Assembly (NCBI GenBank): GCA_963770645.1
Contig: CAVYQL010000003.1
Coordinates: 1,240,001 to 1,304,000, forward strand
DNA: 64,000 nucleotides
Direction of reading: 5' to 3'
DNA from: Bog-473 sp963770645
GTDB taxonomy: Bacteria > Actinomycetota > Acidimicrobiia > Acidimicrobiales > RAAP-2
Shown here: one piece after another, positions 59,340-64,000 of the stretch
Numbering within the stretch: position 1 is the first letter of the stretch
Layout: the number at the start of each line of letters is the position of its first letter
Notes under the pieces: generated by a model
Database searches by the model: none
Told to the model about the DNA's origin: nothing
What the model saw: the letters and a program-made list of their open reading frames with translations, nothing else
Translations under genes and position numbers: made by a program

Positions 59340-60047
59340 CTGAGCCCCACCCGACCCCCGACCGTCATCGTCGCCCCCACCCCGCGACGCGCGCCCGCAC
59401 GGGGGCGCCGGATCGTCGCGTTTCTCCTGGTTGTCGCACTCGCAGCCGCCGCCGGGCTGGCGATCGAGGACCATCTCGACCAAGGCCCCCCGCTCACCCC
59501 GCTGCAGGCTCGCATCGTGTCGATCGCGCAGGGTCAGGTGGGCTATACCACCGACCCCGCAGACACCTACTGCAACAAGTTCAGCGCCTACTGGTACGCC
59601 GGTGTCGACGACTGTGGCAACGACAATCTCGACGAGGAGTGGTGCGCGGACTTCGCGGCCTGGGTGTGGAAGCAGGCCGGGGCGGAGGTCGTCTACCAGC
59701 TGGCGCCCGGGTACCTGAACGGCAACTCCGCGAGCTTCTATGTCTGGGGCGTGGACCACGGGACCTGGCACCCGGTGGGGTCGGGCTACACCCCGCAGCC
59801 GGGGGACGTCGCCGTGTACGGCCTCGACACCAGCGCGGTGACCGCGGTGCACGTTGCGGTGGTCACGGCGGCCACCGGCAACGACCGGGCGCCCGACGTC
59901 GTCAACGGCGACGGCGACCGCACCGGCTACAGCGTCGTCGAGGTGGGGACCGATCAGACCTATGCCGACGTGAGGGGCAAGGGTGCGCCTGTCTCGGGCT
60001 ACGTCTCGCCGTCGTTGCCGCCTGGTTCCTCGTCCTCCTCGGGCTGA
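59340..60047 (+). CDS. CHAP-domain peptidoglycan hydrolase, start uncertain
   Basis: About 235 residues; no ATG, GTG or TTG lies in frame between 59100 and the body, so I place the start at CTG 59340 with low certainty. A signal/membrane helix (RRIVAFLLVVALAAAAGLAI) precedes the CHAP domain: Cys in EEWCADFAAWVWKQAG, His in AVTAVHVAVVTAATGND, and NGDGDRTGYSVVEVGTDQTY. It cuts amide bonds in the cell wall. It converges with the MFS gene and overlaps it by 49 bases. Confidence 0.75.
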   Translation: MSPTRPPTVIVAPTPRRAPARGRRIVAFLLVVALAAAAGLAIEDHLDQGPPLTPLQARIVSIAQGQVGYTTDPADTYCNKFSAYWYAGVDDCGNDNLDEEWCADFAAWVWKQAGAEVVYQLAPGYLNGNSASFYVWGVDHGTWHPVGSGYTPQPGDVAVYGLDTSAVTAVHVAVVTAATGNDRAPDVVNGDGDRTGYSVVEVGTDQTYADVRGKGAPVSGYVSPSLPPGSSSSSG

Positions 60048-61403
60048 CGGGCGGCTGCGTAGGCGGCCTCCTCCGCCTGGTTGGTGGCCATGGCGAGCGT
60101 GACCGCCTCGAAGACCTTGGCGGAGTCCTGCTCGATGTGCGAGCGCGCCAGCAGCAGACACCCCCCACCCACGAATGCGATGGGCATGACGATGAGGAAC
60201 GCGGTGCGGTAGTCCTCGTCGAATGCACCCGCCAACGCGGCCGTGACGAGCGGCGCGGCAGCGGCGCCGAAGACGACCGACGCCAGATTGAAGGCCGCAA
60301 AGCCGGCGCCGCGCACCTGGGCCGGCGACGCGTCGGACAGGCCGGCCCGCAGCGCGGGCACCGACGCGGTGGCGGCGACCAGCCCGGCGAGTTGCAACAA
60401 GAACACGAGTCCGTGCGGGATCCGGGCGAACGACAGCACGAACAACGACGCGCTGATGATCATGCAGACGGCGGGAATGACCACCCGTGCGCCCAGGACC
60501 CGGTGCACCCAGCGGTCGGCGACCCAACCGCCCCACACGGTGCCGGGGATGCCGCCGACAACGAGCAACAAGCCGAAGACGGTGGTGGCCTTGCCCTGGG
60601 ACAAGCCGAGCTGGTTCTGGTAGAAGCTCGGCATCCACGTGCCCACCGCGGTGACGACGAAGCCGACTGTCGAGACGCCGACCAGCGCGTAGCGCAGGGT
60701 GGGGATGCCCACGATGACGCCCATGTCGCGGCGCAGGCCTGACCCCATGTCGCGGAGGAACTGGCGCAGACCGTGCGGGAAGAGCGGCCCGAGCTCCTCG
60801 TCGGAGAGCTCCATCTCATCGCTCTGGGTGACGTGCGCCCGGTCAGCCGTGCCGCGGCGCGGCTCGGGGAGCCGCCAGCACATGTAGGCGACCGCCAGCC
60901 CCGGGGAACACCGAGACGAAGAAGGCCACCCGCCAGCCCTCGCCATGGAAGAGCGGGCCCAAGGCGCCGCCGATCACCAGGCCGGCGCCGAGTCCCACGT
61001 AGTTCAGGCACTGCTGGATCGAGAAGGCCTTCCCCCGCCGCTCGATGCCGTAGAAGTCCGCGATGACGCTGCTGCCCGACGGGTCGGTGATGGCCTGGCC
61101 GAAGCCGAGCGAGCCCCGGACGACCACGAGCAGCACGAAGGCCGAGGTGGGCACGAGACCGCCGAGCCCACTGATGAGCGACCAGGCCACGATCGTGACT
61201 GCCATGGCCTTGGTCCGGTTCCAGCGGTCCGCCAGGTACCCCGAGGGCAGCGTGGCGATGCCGTTGACGAGGATGAACGCGGAGAAGAGCACCGCGATGG
61301 CCGTGTCGCCCACGCCGAAGGCGGCCTTCAGCTGGTCGCTGTCGCCCCGGACGATGTACTGGTCGAGCCCGTCGATGAAGAGGGTGAAGCCAATGACCCA
61401 CAT
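59999..61403 (-). CDS. MFS transporter, frame broken once
   Basis: About 467 residues with twelve membrane helices. N-half: MWVIGFTLFIDGLDQYIVRG, then the MFS A-loop SGYLADRWNRTKAMAVTIVA, which holds G-x-L-A-D-R-x-x-R. C-half: RYALVGVSTVGFVVTAVGTW and GGWVADRWVHRVLGARVVIP. The break near 60895-60905 joins VSVFPG to LAVAYMCWRLPE. The second half ends in an acidic cytoplasmic tail (PEEDEEPGGNDGET). It lies after the aldehyde dehydrogenase on the same strand with 112 bases between. A run of seven C near 61460 makes an earlier start possible. Confidence 0.82.
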
Positions 61404-61515
61404 GGGCCAGTCGGTGACCGAGACGGTACGGGGCGCGCCCCGTCGCTTCCGCTCCGGCCCCCCCGCCCGCGCCGGGCCCCTGTCCGCTCGGTCGGCTGCC
61501 GCCCCCGACTCCCGG

Positions 61516-62988
61516 TTAGGTCGCGGGTTTGTAGTCCGCGGGCAGGGCGATCGACTTCAGCTCCAAGAAGCCCTCGAGGCCCTCGGGCCCGAACTCACGA
61601 CCGACGCCGGACTCCTTGAAGCCCCCGAAAGGGGTGGAGAAGTCGATCGGTACCGGAGCGTTGAGCATGTAGGTACCGGTGCGCACCCGGCGGGCCACGC
61701 CCAGACCGCGGTCGTTGTCGCCCGTCCAGACGGAGCCGCACAGCCCGTAGTTCGAGTCGTTGGCGATGTCGACGGCGTTGTCGTCGCCGTCGTAGGGGAT
61801 CACGACGAGCACCGGGCCGAAGATCTCCTCTTGGGCGATGCGCATCTTGTTGTCGACGTCGGTAAAGACGGTCGGCTCCACGTACCAGCCCTTCGAGAAA
61901 TCGCCCCCGGACGGGCGGCCGCCTCCGAGCGCGACGGTCGCACCCTCCTCACGCCCGCTTTCGAAATACCCCTCGATCCGGCTGCGCTGGCGCTCGGCCA
62001 CCACCGGGCCCACCTCGGTGGCGGGGTCCATGGGGTCGCCCACCTTCATGGCGGAGACGCCCGAGACGACAGCGTCGACCACTTCGGCGTAGCGCGAACG
62101 CGGTGCGAGGATCCGCGTCTGCGCGATGCAGGCCTGCCCGTTGTTCATGATGGAGTTCGGCAGGAGCGTCGGGATGGTGGTGGCGAGATCGGCGTCCTCG
62201 AGGATGATCGCGGCCGATTTGCCACCGAGCTCGAGCGTGCAGCGCTTGAGGCGCTCACCGCACAGCCCACCGATGCGCTTGCCGCCGACACCAGAACCCG
62301 TGAACGAGATCTTGTCCACGCCCGGGTGGGTCACCAGGTGTTCCGATACCTCGCGCCCCGCCGGCACCACCGACAGCACGCCCTTGGGCAGCCCGGCGTC
62401 GGCGAAGATCTCGGCCAGCCGGAACGCGTCGAAGGGCGTCTCGGGTGCCGGCTTGTAGACGACGGTGCAGCCGGCTGCGAGCGACGGCGCGAGTTTGGCG
62501 GCGGCGATGAACAGCGGCACGTTCCACGGTGCGATCGCGCCGACCACACCCACCGGCTCCTTGGTCACCAGCACCTGCGGGTTGAGCACGCCGGTGCGCA
62601 CCTCGTCGAAGGCGTAGGTGGTGGCGAGGTCGGCGTAGTAGTTGAAGATCATCATGGGCGCCAGTACCTGGCCCAGGCCCGAGAAAGTGATGGGCGAGCC
62701 CATCTCGCGCGTAATGATCTCGGCGAGATCGTTCATTTCGGCCATGATCTGCGCGGAGACGGTGCGCAGGATCTCGGCTCGTTCGGCCGGTGTCATGCGC
62801 GGCCAGGGCCCGCGGTCGAACGCCTCTCGTGCGGCGGCAACCGCCTTGTCGATATCGGCCTCGGTCCCGTCGGGCACCCGTGCGATGACCTCTTCGGTGA
62901 CCGGCGAGATGACACCGATCGTGTCGGTCCCCTCGGGGGCCACCCAATCGCCGCCGATGAACAAGCGGTCGTAGTCCCGAATCGCCAT
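61516..62988 (-). CDS. NAD(P)-dependent aldehyde dehydrogenase
   Basis: 490 residues, intact, typical family length. APWNVPLFIAAAKLAPSLAA and GCTVVYKPAPETPFDAFRLA bind NAD(P), FTGSGVGGKRI is the coenzyme loop, LELGGKSAAIILEDADLATT holds the catalytic base Glu, and NNGQACIAQTRILAPRSRY the nucleophile Cys. QEEIFGPVLVVIPYDGDDNA and FGGFKESGVGREFGPEGLEG close the fold. Substrate not readable. ATG at 62988; the stop lies 112 bases before the MFS gene. A palindrome 88 bases upstream may be its operator. Confidence 0.92.
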   Translation of the reverse strand: MAIRDYDRLFIGGDWVAPEGTDTIGVISPVTEEVIARVPDGTEADIDKAVAAAREAFDRGPWPRMTPAERAEILRTVSAQIMAEMNDLAEIITREMGSPITFSGLGQVLAPMMIFNYYADLATTYAFDEVRTGVLNPQVLVTKEPVGVVGAIAPWNVPLFIAAAKLAPSLAAGCTVVYKPAPETPFDAFRLAEIFADAGLPKGVLSVVPAGREVSEHLVTHPGVDKISFTGSGVGGKRIGGLCGERLKRCTLELGGKSAAIILEDADLATTIPTLLPNSIMNNGQACIAQTRILAPRSRYAEVVDAVVSGVSAMKVGDPMDPATEVGPVVAERQRSRIEGYFESGREEGATVALGGGRPSGGDFSKGWYVEPTVFTDVDNKMRIAQEEIFGPVLVVIPYDGDDNAVDIANDSNYGLCGSVWTGDNDRGLGVARRVRTGTYMLNAPVPIDFSTPFGGFKESGVGREFGPEGLEGFLELKSIALPADYKPAT

Positions 62989-63075
62989 GCGTCCCTCCCA
63001 GGAGATCAGAGGGCCCGCGCCCTCGCCGCCACCCGTGCCGTGCGGTACTCAAAGGCTACCTGCGGTCGCCGCCGA

Positions 63076-63092
63076 TCGGACAGCCTGTCCGA
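63076..63092. promoter_or_regulatory. Palindrome, possible operator
   Basis: TCGGACAG, one C, CTGTCCGA: perfect 8-base inverted repeat 88 bases upstream of the aldehyde dehydrogenase start. Typical size for a TetR or GntR dimer site. It could equally serve the minus-strand gene at 63176-63544 as a downstream element. Confidence 0.4.
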
Positions 63093-63104
63093 CCCCCAGC
63101 CGCT

Positions 63105-63159
63105 TCGCCAGCCCCTCGCCAGCTCCTCGCCAGCCCCTCGCCAGCCCCTCATCAGCTCG
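63105..63159. repeat. 11-base tandem repeat, five copies
   Basis: Unit TCGCCAGCCCC at 63105, 63116 (one change), 63127, 63138, and a diverged copy at 63149. Lies between the end of the 122-residue gene and the palindrome. May vary in copy number. Confidence 0.75.
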
Positions 63160-63175
63160 TCCCGCGGTGACTGCC

Positions 63176-63544
63176 TCAGCCCGCCTCGTCGCGTCGCTCG
63201 ATGTGGGCGACGACCCCGCCGTCCTCCATCCACCCCTTCCCGGCGGCGTACGCGCGCATGCCGGAAAAGCCCTCGTCCCAGGCCTCGTCGGCGGCTGGCC
63301 CCGCCAGCCCGCGGAGCGCCACCGGATCCACGACGACGTGCTCGCCGTCGTCGCGCAGGCGGCCCAGGCCCGACAGGCGTATGACCTCGGCCAGGTCGCC
63401 CTCCCCCTCGACCCCGACCGAGAAACGGGTGAAGTCGGCCGGGTCGTTCAGGTACACGCGGCCCTCCGCAAGGTCGATCACGATCAGCACGCGGGGTGAC
63501 GCTATCCCCCTCGCTCCGGACCCCGACACCCGCCAGACACTCAC
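63176..63544 (-). CDS. Small unknown protein
   Basis: 122 residues from ATG at 63544; a GTG at about 63490 (RVLIVIDLAEG) gives a shorter form and may be the real start. A strand-rich beginning (VLIVIDLAEGRVYLNDPADF) is followed by FSVGVEGEGDLAEVIRLSGL and a C-terminal helix. Divergent from the phosphotransferase gene by 32 bases. No known family. Confidence 0.6.
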   Translation of the reverse strand: MSVWRVSGSGARGIASPRVLIVIDLAEGRVYLNDPADFTRFSVGVEGEGDLAEVIRLSGLGRLRDDGEHVVVDPVALRGLAGPAADEAWDEGFSGMRAYAAGKGWMEDGGVVAHIERRDEAG

Positions 63545-63576
63545 TGGTCACCTCGCCGTCACTAAAGTGCCGCCTC

Positions 63577-64000
63577 GTGCCCGACATCGACCAGCGCGAT
63601 CCCGAGAAGGTCGCCGCCGTCTTGACCACGTGGCTGGCCTCGAAGTCGGTCGACGGATCCGGACCCGAGGTCTTCGACGTCCAGTCGCCTGCCTCCAACG
63701 GCTTCTCCAACGAGACCATCCTGTGCCGCACCCGCTGGTCCGACGGGTCAGAGCGCCGGCTGGTCGTGCGGGTGGCACCGACAAAGCACCTGCTCTTCAT
63801 GGACGCCGAGTTCTCGAGCCAGTACCGGGTGATGAAGGCGCTGGCCGACGGTGGCTCGTCGGTGCCGCTCCCGCGCCTCGGCTTCTACGAGGACGACCCG
63901 CAGTTCCTGGGCGTGCCGTTCTTCTCCATGGACCACGTCGAGGGACTGGTCCCCCCCGACAACATCCCCTACACCATGGAGGGCTGGGTCATCGAGGCCA
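63577..64000 (+). CDS. Phosphotransferase-fold enzyme, N-terminal part (runs off the window)
   Basis: First 141 residues. VPDIDQRDPEKVAAVLTTWL, VFDVQSPASNGFSNETILCR, RRLVVRVAPTKHLLFMDAEF and SSVPLPRLGFYEDDPQFLGV then FFSMDHVEGLVPPDN match the N-terminal lobe of APH-family kinases of the FadE36/acyl-CoA dehydrogenase-linked type. The catalytic Asp and Mg motifs lie beyond base 64000. GTG at 63577 is the only plausible start nearby. Confidence 0.8.
   Translation, partial: MPDIDQRDPEKVAAVLTTWLASKSVDGSGPEVFDVQSPASNGFSNETILCRTRWSDGSERRLVVRVAPTKHLLFMDAEFSSQYRVMKALADGGSSVPLPRLGFYEDDPQFLGVPFFSMDHVEGLVPPDNIPYTMEGWVIEA

Noticed and set aside
1..64000. CRISPR arrays, riboswitches, rRNA
   Set aside because: No array of evenly spaced repeats, no riboswitch core and no rRNA sequence was seen on either strand.

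Overview
The window looks like high-GC Actinomycetota DNA. An Acidimicrobiia-like host is the best guess, from GTG starts, 4-nt stop/start overlaps, a SCO6745-type protein, lysogeny-free actinobacterial housekeeping genes and a Tad pilus with a BTAD/LysM protein; no rRNA or marker gene confirms this. It has two parts. Bases 1 to about 54.29 kb read as most of an integrative and conjugative element (ICE). It ends at a large serine integrase whose last codons lie antisense in tRNA-Val(TAC). Its left end is outside the window. Bases 54.3-64 kb look like ordinary chromosome.

Layout of the element, left to right. 0.15-1.44 kb is an IS481-family insertion sequence. 1.9-2.8 kb is a stand-alone Sel1-repeat gene. 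3.0-11.1 kb is a minus-strand operon of ten genes around a 1,334-residue Sel1-repeat/FtsK ATPase, with two small WXG-like proteins, a coiled-coil protein ending in a ParB-like fold and two paralogous accessory proteins. I regard this as the best candidate for an undescribed system. 11.2-13.0 kb is an unknown helical protein. 13.1-24.1 kb is a complete minus-strand Tad (Flp pilus) operon: lipoprotein, PKD-like protein, CpaB, TadZ, TadA, TadB, TadC, Flp, two TadE, TadG, BTAD/LysM regulator and prepilin peptidase. 24.5-26.7 kb holds an HEAGH metallopeptidase, a GIY-YIG protein and an HNH nuclease. 26.8-39.6 kb is a defence island: a type III-like methyltransferase and helicase-nuclease, an ApeA-like HEPN protein, a SIR2 protein, a PD-(D/E)XK-like nuclease and a 1,100-residue unknown. 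39.6-49.6 kb is the conjugation module: NlpC/P60 hydrolase, replication-relaxation protein, VirD4-like and VirB4 ATPases, PrgI, VirB6/TrbL, a VirB2-like pilin and a sigma-like protein. 49.6-54.3 kb is the control and integration end: a TCCCCCG repeat cluster, an HTH regulator, two tandem DNA methyltransferases, the integrase and tRNA-Val.

How it could work: one near-identical 39-40 base motif lies ahead of both the conjugation operon (leftward) and the methyltransferase/integrase operon (rightward). The HTH and sigma-like genes sit between the two copies, so transfer and integration may be switched on together. The methyltransferases could modify the element's DNA, the Tad pilus could make surface contact, and the defence island and FtsK operon are cargo.

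Chromosomal part: a SCO6745-type protein and an inositol-monophosphatase-family enzyme (minus), a conserved unknown and a lipoprotein (plus), an OafA-type acyltransferase with SGNH domain (minus), a CHAP-domain hydrolase (plus), an MFS transporter and aldehyde dehydrogenase (minus), a small unknown (minus) and the start of an aminoglycoside-phosphotransferase-fold gene (plus).

Caution: many genes between 4 and 55.7 kb are open in two or three frames joined end to end without other damage. Most joins are explained by one extra base, a few by one missing base. This pattern fits consensus errors better than gene decay. I give full gene spans across the breaks and name the break regions.
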